Positions 36,613 to 44,438 of a DNA stretch of 64,000 bases are shown here, piece after piece. The stretch's first letter is position 1. Every line of letters starts with the position of its first letter. Source of the DNA: Pseudomonas sp. (GTDB taxonomy: Bacteria; Pseudomonadota; Gammaproteobacteria; Pseudomonadales; Pseudomonadaceae); assembly GCF_030684895.1 (NCBI RefSeq), contig NZ_JAUXXP010000084.1:1-64000 (forward strand), written 5' to 3'. The notes beneath the pieces were generated by a model. The model saw only the letters and a program-made list of their open reading frames with translations, was not told where the DNA came from and did not search any database. Made by a program: the position numbers and the translations under genes.

Positions 36613-37668
36613 ATGCAAACCCTCGCCAAACTTCCCGTCACCATCGTTACCGGCTTTCTCGGCGCCGGCAAAACCACCTTGCTGCGGCACATGCTTGGCC
36701 ACGCCGACGGGCGGCGCATCGCGGTGATCGTCAACGAGTTCGGCGAGCTGGGCATCGACGGCGAAATTCTCAAGCAGTGCTCCATCGGTTGCAGCGAAGA
36801 AGAAGCCAACGGCCGTATCTTCGAACTGGCCAACGGCTGCCTGTGCTGCACCGTGCAGGAAGAGTTTTTCCCAGTGATGCGCGAGCTGGTGGCACGGCGC
36901 GGCGAGTTGGACCATATCCTCATTGAAACCTCCGGTCTGGCGTTACCCAAGCCGCTGGTACAAGCCTTTAACTGGCCGGAAATCCGCAACGCCTGCACGG
37001 TGGACGCGGTCATCACCGTGGTCGACAGCCCGGCCGTGGCCGCCGGCACCTTCGCCGCTTTCCCCGAGCAGGTCGATGCGCAGCGCAAGCTCGACCCAAA
37101 TCTGGACCACGAATCGCCGCTGCACGAATTGTTCGCCGACCAGCTGGCCAGCGCCGATCTGGTGATCCTCAACAAGGCCGACCTGCTCGACACTGCAGCT
37201 CTGGCTGCGGTGCGTGCGGAAGTGGCGGAAGAGCTGCCGCCGGCGGTGAAAATCATCGAAGCCCATGGCGGCGAGCTGCCGCTGGACGTGCTGCTGGGCC
37301 TGAACTGCGAGACCGAGCTGCATATCGAGGGCCGCAAGACCCACCATGATCTGGAGGGCCATGAAGACCACGATCACGACGAATTCGCCTCGTTCCACGT
37401 CGAGCTGCCCGAGGCTGAAGAAGCCCGTCTGCTGCAAGCGTTGAAGGATGCGGTCAGCAAACACGGCATTCTGCGTATCAAGGGTTTCGCCGCCATTCCC
37501 GGCAAGCCGATGCGCCTGCTCCTGCAAGGCGTTGGCCAGCGTTTCGACAAACACTTCGACCGCGCCTGGCAGGCCGATGAGCCGCGCATCACCCGCCTGG
37601 TAGTGATTGGCCAGACGTTGGACCAGGCCGCTATCGAAGCCGAGCTTAACGCCGCGCTGGCAGGCTAA
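36613..37668 (+). CDS. cobW: Cobalamin biosynthesis GTPase/metallochaperone CobW
   Basis: 351 residues, COG0523 family. Walker A GFLGAGKTTLLRH (about 14-26), the metal-binding NGCLCCTVQEEF motif (CxCC), NKADLL, and a His/Asp-rich loop (HHDLEGHEDHDHDE) before the CobW C-terminal domain. Likely delivers Co2+ to the CobN chelatase, whose gene starts 6 bp downstream. The ATG at 36613 is used; upstream in-frame sequence is riboswitch leader. Confidence 0.93.
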   Translation: MQTLAKLPVTIVTGFLGAGKTTLLRHMLGHADGRRIAVIVNEFGELGIDGEILKQCSIGCSEEEANGRIFELANGCLCCTVQEEFFPVMRELVARRGELDHILIETSGLALPKPLVQAFNWPEIRNACTVDAVITVVDSPAVAAGTFAAFPEQVDAQRKLDPNLDHESPLHELFADQLASADLVILNKADLLDTAALAAVRAEVAEELPPAVKIIEAHGGELPLDVLLGLNCETELHIEGRKTHHDLEGHEDHDHDEFASFHVELPEAEEARLLQALKDAVSKHGILRIKGFAAIPGKPMRLLLQGVGQRFDKHFDRAWQADEPRITRLVVIGQTLDQAAIEAELNAALAG

Positions 37669-37674
37669 GCCCGC

Positions 37675-40600
37675 ATGCACCTGCTGCGCACCCAGCCCGG
37701 CAGCCAGCTGCCGGTCGACAGCATTGCCGACCTCGGCCAGACCCCGGCCGAGCTGGTGATCCTGTGCACCGGCGATTCGCACCTGTCGTTGCTGGCCGAA
37801 GTGGCGCGGCAGTTGCCGGCGGATTACCCCAGCCTGCGCCTGGCCAGCCCGGCGCAGCTGAGCAATCACGCCTCGGTGGATCTCTACGTCGAGCAGGTGC
37901 TGCAGCACGCCAAGGTCATTTTGATTTCCGTGCATGGCGGCGTCAGCTATTGGCGCTACGGCATCGAGCGTTTGGTCGAACTGGCCGAGCGCGGCGCGCG
38001 GGTGATCATGGTGCCGGGTTGCGATAACCCGGATCCGGAGCTGATGGCCCTGAGCAACGTGCCGCTGGCTGACGCCGAGCGGCTTTGGCAGTTTCTCCGC
38101 CAGGGCGGTGCGGGCAATGCGTTGCAGCTGTTCAACTGCGTCGCCAGCACCTGGCTGCAGCGCGACTATGCCTGGGTAGAACCGCAGTCCCTGCCGCGCG
38201 TGGGCCTGTATCACCCGCAGTGCAGCAATCCGACCCTGGCCGATTGGCAAGCCAGCTGGCAGGCCGATGCGCCGGTGGCGGCGCTGTTGTTCTACCGCAC
38301 CCAGGTGCAGGCGGCGAATACCGGGTTTATCGATGTGTTCTGCCAACGCCTGCAGGCCCAGGGCCTTAATCCGCTGCCGATTGCCGTGGCCAGCCTCAAG
38401 GAGGCGGCCTGCCTGGCTCAGGTCGAGGACTGGCTGGACCAAGCCGATGCCCGCCTGATTATCAACACCACGGCCTTTGCCCTGTCCAACCCGGAAGCGC
38501 CGAGCGCACGACCCTTTCGCCGCGATATCCCGGTGCTGCAAGCCATCTGCTCGCTGGATAACCATGCACAGTGGCAAGCCAATGCTCAAGGCTTGGGTTC
38601 GCGTGACCTGGCCATGCATATCGTGCTGCCCGAGCTGGACGGCCGGCTGATAACCCAGCCGATCAGCTTCAAGGGCCTGGCCTGGCGTAGCGAGCGTAGC
38701 CAGAGCGATGTGGTCTGTTACCAGCCGCACCTGCCGGGGATGGATTTCGTCGCCGAGCTGGCGCGCAACTGGATGACTCTGGCGCACAAAAGCAATGCCG
38801 ACAAGCGCATCGCCCTGATCCTCGCCAACTACCCGACCCGTGATGGGCGTATCGGCAATGGCGTCGGCCTGGATACCCCGGCGGCGGCGCTGAATATCCT
38901 CAAGGCGCTGCAACAGCAGGGCTATCCAGTCGCAGAGCTGCCCGACAGCGGCACCGCGCTGATCCACCAGCTGCTTGGCGGCGTGACCAATGATCTGGAC
39001 AGCCTCGACGCGCGGCCCTGCGCCCAGAGTCTGGCGCTGGATGAGTACCTGGCGTTCTTCCACAGCCTGCCGGCGGCCAACCAGCAAGCAGTACGCGAAC
39101 GCTGGGGCGAGCCGCAAAGCGACCCGATGTTCCGCAGCGGCCGGCTGATGATCGCCGGCTTGCGATTTGGTTTGACCTTTGTCGGCATCCAGCCGGCGCG
39201 CGGATATCAGCTGGACGCGGCAGCGGTGTATCACGACCCGGATCTGGTGCCGCCGCATGGTTACCTGGCGTTTTACTGCTGGATTCGTAGGGCATTTGCG
39301 GCGAACGCCGTCATTCATGTAGGCAAGCACGGCAATCTGGAATGGCTGCCGGGCAAGAGCGTCGGGCTGTCCGCGCAGTGCTGGCCGAGCGCGATTCTCG
39401 GCCCGCTGCCGAATATCTACCCCTTTATCGTCAACGATCCGGGCGAGGGCGCGCAGGCCAAGCGGCGTAGCCAGGCGGTGATCATCGACCACCTGATGCC
39501 GCCGCTGACCCGCGCGGAAAGCTACGGCCCGCTGCGTGATCTGGAGCGCCTGGCCGACGAATATTACGAAGCCAGCCAGCTCGACCTGCGCCGCGCCGCC
39601 GAGCTGCGCGGCGAGATTCTGCTCAAGGTGCGCGAGGCCAGCCTCGACCGCGAGCTGGGTCTGCAACTGAATGCCGACCCCAACAGTTGGCTGCCGCAGC
39701 TGGATGCCTACCTGTGTGATTTAAAGGAATCGCAAATCCGCGACGGCCTGCATGTGTTTGGCGAATCACCGGCCGGCACCCTGCGCCGCGACACCTTGCT
39801 GGCGCTGCTGCGCATTCCCCGTGGCGACGGCCAGGGCGGCAACGCCAGCCTGCTGCGCGCCCTGGCCCGTGATCTGGAGCTGGATTTCGATCCGCTTGAC
39901 TGCAACATGGCCGCGCCTTGGCAGGGCGCGCGTCCGGCGCTGTTGCAGCGCCTCAGCGATGACAGTTGGCGCAGCAACGGCGATACCCGCGAGCGCCTTG
40001 AACTGTTGGCCTTGCAGCTGATTAGCGCGACGGATTTTGCATCCGTGGGTGCGGACAGTAGCCAGGTGCTGCAACGTCTGCGTGAGCAGATCGCCCCCTT
40101 GCTGGACGCCTGCGGCCCGGCCGAAATGCACGGCCTGCTCGCGGCGTTGAGCGGGCGTTTTGTCCCGGCCGGGCCGAGCGGCGCGCCCAGTCGCGGACGG
40201 CTGGATGTACTGCCCACCGGGCGCAATTTCTACAGCGTCGATGTGCGCAACCTGCCCACACCGACCGCCTGGCGTATCGGCGTGCAGGCGGCGGATCGGC
40301 TGCTCGAACGGCATCTGCAGGACCATGGCGACCACCTGCGTCAGCTCGGCCTGTCAATGTGGGGTACCGCGACCATGCGCACCGGCGGCGACGATATGGC
40401 CCAGGCCCTTGCATTGATGGGCGTGCGCCCGGTGTGGCAGGCCGGCAGTCAGCGCGTCGAGCGTTTCGAGGTGCTGCCGCTGGCGCAACTCGGCCGCCCG
40501 CGCGTGGACGTGACCCTGCGCGTGTCCGGCTTCTTCCGCGATGCCTTTAGCAACCTGATCCGCCTGTTCGATGATGCGGTGCAGGCGGTGGTGGATCTCG

Positions 40601-41409
40601 ATGAACCGGAAGAGATGAATCCGCTGTCGGCGCGGGTCTGGCGCGAATCGCTGACCCTGCAGGACAGCGGCCTGGACGAGAACGAGGCGCGCAAGCAGGC
40701 CGGCTGGCGGGTATTCGGCAGCAAACCCGGGGCCTATGGCGCGGGCGTGCAGAACGCCATCGAAGAGCGCCTGTGGCAAACCCGCGAAGATCTGGCCGAG
40801 GTTTACCTGAACTGGAGCGGCTACGCCTACGGCAGCCACAGCGAAGGCACCCCGGCGCGCGCGCAGTTCGCCGAGCGCCTGGAACAGATGCAGGCGGTGC
40901 TGCACAACCAGGACAACCGCGAGCACGACATCCTCGACTCCAACGACTACTACCAGTTCCAGGGCGGCATGCTGGCGGCGGTGGAAACCCTGCGCGGCGC
41001 CAAGGTGGCCAGCTATCACGGCGACAACAGCCAGCCGGACACGCCGCGCATCCGCACCCTGAAGGAAGAACTCAATCGCGTGGTGCGCGCCCGCGCGGCC
41101 AATCCCAAGTGGATCGACGGCATGAAGCGCCACGGCTACAAGGGCGCGTTCGAGCTGGCGGCGACCATCGACTACCTGTTTGCCTTCGACGCCACCAGTG
41201 AACTGGTCGATGACCACCAGTACGCGTTACTCACCGATGCCTATCTGCTCGATAAAAGCACCCGCGACTTTATCCAGCAGCACAACCCCGGCGCCTTGCA
41301 GGATATCCTCGAACGCCTGCTCGAAGCCCAGCAGCGCGGCCTCTGGCAGCACCCCGGCGAGTACCGCGAGGCGCTGGAAAACCTGCTGATTGATAGCGAG
41401 GAAAGCTGA
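37675..41409 (+). CDS. cobN: Cobaltochelatase large subunit CobN
   Basis: 1244 residues, the CobN/ChlH family length. HGGVSYWRYG and CDNPDPELMALSN near the N-terminus, VIHVGKHGNLEWLPGKSVGLS and YPFIVNDPGEGAQAKRRSQA in the middle, and SNDYYQFQGGMLAAVETLRG near the C-terminus are family landmarks. It binds hydrogenobyrinate a,c-diamide and inserts Co2+ with an AAA+ ATPase/VWA partner, which here is the split gene at 41753-43458. Start follows cobW directly; no separate promoter is seen. Confidence 0.95.
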   Translation: MHLLRTQPGSQLPVDSIADLGQTPAELVILCTGDSHLSLLAEVARQLPADYPSLRLASPAQLSNHASVDLYVEQVLQHAKVILISVHGGVSYWRYGIERLVELAERGARVIMVPGCDNPDPELMALSNVPLADAERLWQFLRQGGAGNALQLFNCVASTWLQRDYAWVEPQSLPRVGLYHPQCSNPTLADWQASWQADAPVAALLFYRTQVQAANTGFIDVFCQRLQAQGLNPLPIAVASLKEAACLAQVEDWLDQADARLIINTTAFALSNPEAPSARPFRRDIPVLQAICSLDNHAQWQANAQGLGSRDLAMHIVLPELDGRLITQPISFKGLAWRSERSQSDVVCYQPHLPGMDFVAELARNWMTLAHKSNADKRIALILANYPTRDGRIGNGVGLDTPAAALNILKALQQQGYPVAELPDSGTALIHQLLGGVTNDLDSLDARPCAQSLALDEYLAFFHSLPAANQQAVRERWGEPQSDPMFRSGRLMIAGLRFGLTFVGIQPARGYQLDAAAVYHDPDLVPPHGYLAFYCWIRRAFAANAVIHVGKHGNLEWLPGKSVGLSAQCWPSAILGPLPNIYPFIVNDPGEGAQAKRRSQAVIIDHLMPPLTRAESYGPLRDLERLADEYYEASQLDLRRAAELRGEILLKVREASLDRELGLQLNADPNSWLPQLDAYLCDLKESQIRDGLHVFGESPAGTLRRDTLLALLRIPRGDGQGGNASLLRALARDLELDFDPLDCNMAAPWQGARPALLQRLSDDSWRSNGDTRERLELLALQLISATDFASVGADSSQVLQRLREQIAPLLDACGPAEMHGLLAALSGRFVPAGPSGAPSRGRLDVLPTGRNFYSVDVRNLPTPTAWRIGVQAADRLLERHLQDHGDHLRQLGLSMWGTATMRTGGDDMAQALALMGVRPVWQAGSQRVERFEVLPLAQLGRPRVDVTLRVSGFFRDAFSNLIRLFDDAVQAVVDLDEPEEMNPLSARVWRESLTLQDSGLDENEARKQAGWRVFGSKPGAYGAGVQNAIEERLWQTREDLAEVYLNWSGYAYGSHSEGTPARAQFAERLEQMQAVLHNQDNREHDILDSNDYYQFQGGMLAAVETLRGAKVASYHGDNSQPDTPRIRTLKEELNRVVRARAANPKWIDGMKRHGYKGAFELAATIDYLFAFDATSELVDDHQYALLTDAYLLDKSTRDFIQQHNPGALQDILERLLEAQQRGLWQHPGEYREALENLLIDSEES

Positions 41410-41431
41410 TGCAGGTGCCGCGCTGTTTATT

Positions 41432-41471
41432 CTCCCCTCGCCCATTTATGGGAGAGGGGCCGGGGGAGAGG
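41432..41471. repeat. Short palindromic repeat (TCTCCCC...GGGGGAGA)
   Basis: TCTCCCCTCGCCCATTTATG pairs with the following GGGAGAGGGGCCGGGGGAGA, forming a compact GC-rich hairpin 23 bp after the cobN stop. It could act as a transcript-end or processing structure. First of three different repeats filling the cobN-chelatase ATPase gap. Confidence 0.65.
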
Positions 41472-41497
41472 GCGATCATCGACGTCGACAAGCCTAT

Positions 41498-41549
41498 TGT
41501 GGGAGGCGCTTTAGCGGCGAAAAGCTCGCGGCTAAAGCCCCTCCTACAG
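41498..41549. repeat. Palindromic repeat family R5 (GTGGGAGG..CTTTAG / CTAAAG..CCTCCTAC)
   Basis: TGTGGGAGGCGCTTTAGCGG and GCGGCTAAAGCCCCTCCTAC form a hairpin. A longer relative lies at 47373-47449 between cobI and cbiG/cobJ. Confidence 0.75.
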
Positions 41550-41564
41550 ATGGTGAGTGCTTCT

Positions 41565-41730
41565 GTAGGGTGGGTTAGCCGCATGCCGGGATTTTCAAAC
41601 ATCACGCCTTTCAGGGCGTGGCGTAACCCACCATCGGCGCAACGCACTCCATCGCCTGGTGGGTTACGCGGCGCGCCACAATCGAATTCGGATTATCGGT
41701 CGGCGACCTGCGCCGCTAACCCACCCTACG
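41565..41730. repeat. Palindromic repeat family R1 copy (GTAGGGTGGGTTAG...CTAACCCACCCTACG)
   Basis: Opens GTAGGGTGGGTTAGCCGC and closes CGCTAACCCACCCTACG, with internal GTAACCCACCATC and GGTGGGTTACGCG arms. Together with the two preceding repeats it fills the 343-bp gap between cobN and the chelatase ATPase gene. No promoter was recognised there. Confidence 0.8.
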
Positions 41731-41752
41731 TTCAACTCCACGGATCACGCCC

Positions 41753-42769
41753 ATGACCGAATACCACTTCCCCCTCGCCGCCGTGGTCGCCGCCGATGAC
41801 TTGAAATTGGCGCTGTGCCTGGCGGCCATCGACCCGGCGATTGGCGGCGTGCTGATCGAAGGGCCGCGCGGCATGGCCAAATCGACCCTGGCCCGTGGCC
41901 TGGCCGATCTGCTGGCCAGCGGCACCTTTGTCACCCTGCCGCTGGGCGCGAGCGAGGAGCGTATCGTCGGCACCCTTGATCTGGACGCCGCGCTGGGTGA
42001 GGGCCGCGCGCAGTTTTCTCCGGGCCTGCTGGCCAAGGCCAATGGCGGCGTGCTGTATGTCGATGAGGTCAATCTGCTGCCCGATCATCTGGTCGACCTG
42101 CTGCTGGATGCCGCCGCCAGCGGGGTCAACCATATCGAGCGCGACGGCATCTCCCATCGGCATGCCGCGCGCTTTGTGTTGATCGGCACCATGAACGGCG
42201 AAGAGGGCGAGCTGCGCCCGCAACTGCTCGACCGCTTCGGCCTTAACCTGGCCCTGGACGCCCAGCCGCAACCGGCCCAGCGCGCCGAAATCGTTCGCCG
42301 CCGGCTGGCCTTTGATGCCGATCCGCAGGCGTTTCTTGAGCGCTGGCAAGCGCAGCAGGATGAACTGCGCGAGCGTTGCCAGAGTGCCCGTGTGCGCCTG
42401 GCGGTGATTGCGCTGGATGACGCCGCTCTGGAGCAGATCAGCCAGCGCTGTTTCGCCGCCGCCGTCGATGGCCTACGCGCCGACCTGGTCTGGCTGCGCG
42501 CCGCCCGCGCCCATGCCGCCTGGCGTGGCGTCGAGCGGATTGAAGTGGAGGATATCGACGCGGTGGCAGACTTCGTTCTGCGTCACCGTCGCCGCCACAA
42601 CCCGCCGCCTGCTGCACAACCGCCGCAGCCGCAAACGCAACCCGACAACAGCGCCGCCAGTGAGCAGCCACAAACGCCGCAAGGCGAAGGTCAGTGGGGC
42701 GAATTACCTGCCCAAGTGCAAAGCCTCGGCGTCCGGCGTGAACCGCCGCGCTGGACAAAAAAGCCCTAG
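41753..42769 (+). CDS. Chelatase AAA+ ATPase subunit (BchI/ChlI-like), zero-frame product
   Basis: 338 residues. AAA+ domain with Walker A GPRGMAKST (37-45), a PLGASEERIVGTLDLDAAL insertion, Walker B VLYVDEVNLL (about 101-110) and GTMNGEEGELRPQLLDRFG (sensor/arginine finger region). A Pro/Gln-rich tail (HNPPPAAQPPQPQTQ, from about 285) is the flexible linker normally found between the ATPase and VWA halves of ChlD. The zero frame ends TKKP-stop just after an A AAA AAG heptamer, so ribosomes that slip -1 continue into the VWA domain. Partner of CobN in cobalt insertion (inference from context; no cobS/cobT here). Confidence 0.9.
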   Translation: MTEYHFPLAAVVAADDLKLALCLAAIDPAIGGVLIEGPRGMAKSTLARGLADLLASGTFVTLPLGASEERIVGTLDLDAALGEGRAQFSPGLLAKANGGVLYVDEVNLLPDHLVDLLLDAAASGVNHIERDGISHRHAARFVLIGTMNGEEGELRPQLLDRFGLNLALDAQPQPAQRAEIVRRRLAFDADPQAFLERWQAQQDELRERCQSARVRLAVIALDDAALEQISQRCFAAAVDGLRADLVWLRAARAHAAWRGVERIEVEDIDAVADFVLRHRRRHNPPPAAQPPQPQTQPDNSAASEQPQTPQGEGQWGELPAQVQSLGVRREPPRWTKKP

Positions 42770-42804
42770 GCATCCGCCCGCGCACAGCCCCAGGCGCGGA
42801 TGCC
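42757..42804 (+). promoter_or_regulatory. Predicted programmed -1 ribosomal frameshift signal
   Basis: Slippery heptamer A AAA AAG at 42757-42763, phased with the zero frame (ACA AAA AAG). The zero-frame stop TAG follows at 42767-42769. After a 5-nt spacer a perfect 9-bp stem GGCATCCGC (42769-42777) pairs with GCGGATGCC (42796-42804). This is the classic bacterial -1 arrangement (heptamer as in dnaX). The shift fuses the ATPase to the VWA frame, giving a 568-residue product. Spelling and stem are seen directly; efficiency is unknown. Confidence 0.75.
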
Positions 42805-43458
42805 CGGGCCGCTCCCGGCACACTGGGCAATGGTCGCAACGGTGCCAGTCGCGCGGGTTCGGCGGGGCGTATCGACTGGCCGGCGAGCCTGCTTAAAGGC
42901 CGCCCGCGCAGCCGGCAAGATCTCGTGCTGCGTCCGCGCAGCAGCAAACCCGCTGAACTTTGGCTAGTGATAGTCGATGCTTCGGCTTCGACCCGCCGGC
43001 ATGGTGCGCTAAGCAAGGCCAAGGGTCTGCTCAGTGAAGTGTTCGAGCAGGCCCGCCGCCAGCGCGCGCGATTGGCGTTGCTGCACGCCACCGGCCGCCA
43101 GGCGCAGTGGTTGTGGCAGGGGCAGAAAGCCTCCCAGGCGTTGCAGCAGTGGTTGGCCGAGCTGGGCGCGGGCGGCGGCACACCGCTATTTGATGCTTTG
43201 CAGCAGGGCGCCGACTGGCAGGCGCGGCGGCAGCGTCTGCATCCGGCCGAGCGTCAGCGTTTATTGATCATCACTGATGGCCGCCTGCGCGACTGGCCAG
43301 CGTTAACCCCGAGCGCCTGCCCGGCGTTGCTGGTGGATATCGAAAGCGCACCGATCCGCCTCGGCCGCGCGCATCAGCTGGCCACCGAGTTGGGCGCCGA
43401 CTACCGACATATCGATTCGCTGCCGCTGTTAGCTGGCAGCCTGGAGACCGCCTTATGA
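42763..43458 (+). CDS. VWA (ChlD-like) domain, reached by -1 frameshift from 41753
   Basis: Open frame running from the slippery site to the TGA at 43456. No ATG or TTG occurs in this frame before the domain; the first usable start is a GTG at 42925, which would cut off the conserved GRIDWPASLLKGRPRSRQDL lead-in. The VWA/MIDAS residues are present: DASAS (in VIVDASASTRRHG), a Gly-Thr loop (GAGGGTPLFDAL) and ITDGRLRD. Product with the ATPase half: 337 + 231 = 568 residues. Its stop overlaps the cobF start (ATGA). The alternative, an independent GTG-started protein of 177 residues, is less likely. Confidence 0.8.
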   Translation, partial: ALGIRPRTAPGADARAAPGTLGNGRNGASRAGSAGRIDWPASLLKGRPRSRQDLVLRPRSSKPAELWLVIVDASASTRRHGALSKAKGLLSEVFEQARRQRARLALLHATGRQAQWLWQGQKASQALQQWLAELGAGGGTPLFDALQQGADWQARRQRLHPAERQRLLIITDGRLRDWPALTPSACPALLVDIESAPIRLGRAHQLATELGADYRHIDSLPLLAGSLETAL

Positions 43459-44219
43459 AAACCCTGTTGATAATCGGCATCGGCGCCGGCGACCCGGACT
43501 ACCTGACCGTTCAGGCGATCAACGCGCTCAACCGCACGAATGTGTTCTTTCTGATGGATAAGGGCAGCACAAAGGACAGCCTGATCGGCCTGCGCAAAAC
43601 CATCTGCGAGCGCTTTATCCAGGGTCGCGACTACCGCTTTGCCAGCGCCGACTGCCCGGAGCGGGTGCGCGATGTGCCGGACTATCGCGGCAGCGTGGTC
43701 GATCTGAATCAGGACAAGCAGCAGGTGTTCGAGGGCATGATCCGCGAGCAGATGAGTGATGGCGAAACCGGCGCCTTTCTGGTCTGGGGTGACCCGGCGC
43801 TGTACGACAGCACCCTGCGCATCGTCGAACAAATCGTGGCCAACAGCAGCGAACACATTGAGTACGAAGTGATCCCTGGCATCACCAGCCTGCAAGCCCT
43901 GGCGGCCAAGCATAAGGTCTGCTTTAACAGCATCGGCCAGGCCTTCCAAATCACCCCGGCGCGGCGTCTGGCCGAAGCCGGCTTTCCCGAGGGCTTGGAC
44001 AGCGTGCTGGTGATGCTCGACGCCCAGGACACCTACCAGCGCTTTGTCGATCAGGCGATGCAGATCTACTGGGGCGCCTATATCGGCACCCCGGACGAAG
44101 TGCTGATCGCTGGGCCGCTCAGTGAGGTCGCCGAGACCATCCACAGCCGTCGTGCAGAACTGCGCGAGCAGCATGGGTGGATTATGGATAGTTATTTACT
44201 GCGCAAGAACGCTTCGTAG
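43455..44219 (+). CDS. cobF: Precorrin-6A synthase (deacetylating)
   Basis: 254 residues. Tetrapyrrole methylase fold: MKTLLIIGIGAGDPDYLTVQ at the N-terminus, FLVWGDPALYDSTLRIVEQI and EVIPGITSLQALAA. CobF methylates C1 of precorrin-5 and releases acetate, a step of the aerobic route, so its presence with cobG and cobN marks the aerobic pathway. Overlaps the VWA frame by 4 bp. Its TAG stop lies inside repeat R2. Confidence 0.93.
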   Translation: MKTLLIIGIGAGDPDYLTVQAINALNRTNVFFLMDKGSTKDSLIGLRKTICERFIQGRDYRFASADCPERVRDVPDYRGSVVDLNQDKQQVFEGMIREQMSDGETGAFLVWGDPALYDSTLRIVEQIVANSSEHIEYEVIPGITSLQALAAKHKVCFNSIGQAFQITPARRLAEAGFPEGLDSVLVMLDAQDTYQRFVDQAMQIYWGAYIGTPDEVLIAGPLSEVAETIHSRRAELREQHGWIMDSYLLRKNAS

Positions 44220-44291
44220 GGTGGATGACGCTTTATCCATCCACCATTGGCATGATCTTAAGGTGGACAAGCAAAGCATTGTCCACCCTAC
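44216..44291. repeat. Palindromic repeat family R2 (GTAGGGTGGATGACGC...CACCCTAC)
   Basis: Opens GTAGGGTGGATGACGCTTTA and closes TTGTCCACCCTAC, with an internal ATCCACCATTGG/AAGGTGGAC pair. The first bases include the cobF stop codon (TAG, 44217-44219). Relatives at 52705 and 58984. The 44292-44345 stretch after it holds nothing recognisable. Confidence 0.8.
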
Positions 44292-44345
44292 TTGCTGAGC
44301 AGGCTGCAGCAGGGGCGGGGCTGCGGGTGGCCACTCACCACGCGC

Positions 44346-44398
44346 TTGCAACTCGTGTAAGTAGCAAAATATATGCGTGTATAGCTAAATTAACTATA
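44346..44398 (+). promoter_or_regulatory. Candidate promoter and 19-bp operator-like palindrome of the orphan ATPase gene
   Basis: TTGCAA (44346-44351), an 18-bp spacer and TATATG (44370-44375) form a plausible sigma-70 promoter. Directly downstream, TATAGCTAAATTAACTATA (44380-44398) is a near-perfect palindrome (arms TATAG-TAA / TTA-CTATA) placed where a repressor would block the start. The region is much more AT-rich than the surrounding cob genes. Confidence 0.4.
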
Positions 44399-44438
44399 TT
44401 TGCCTATGCTTTGCTAGAGATCAGTGGAGGCAAGAAAT

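Noticed and set aside
36943..39666. 907-codon minus-strand frame over cobW/cobN
   Set aside because: Fully antisense to two recognised cobalamin genes; no domain or plausible start context.
42925..43458. VWA domain as an independent GTG-started gene
   Set aside because: The GTG cuts off the conserved lead-in to the VWA domain, there is no convincing ribosome site, and the frame is open back to a slippery heptamer; the frameshift explanation is better supported.
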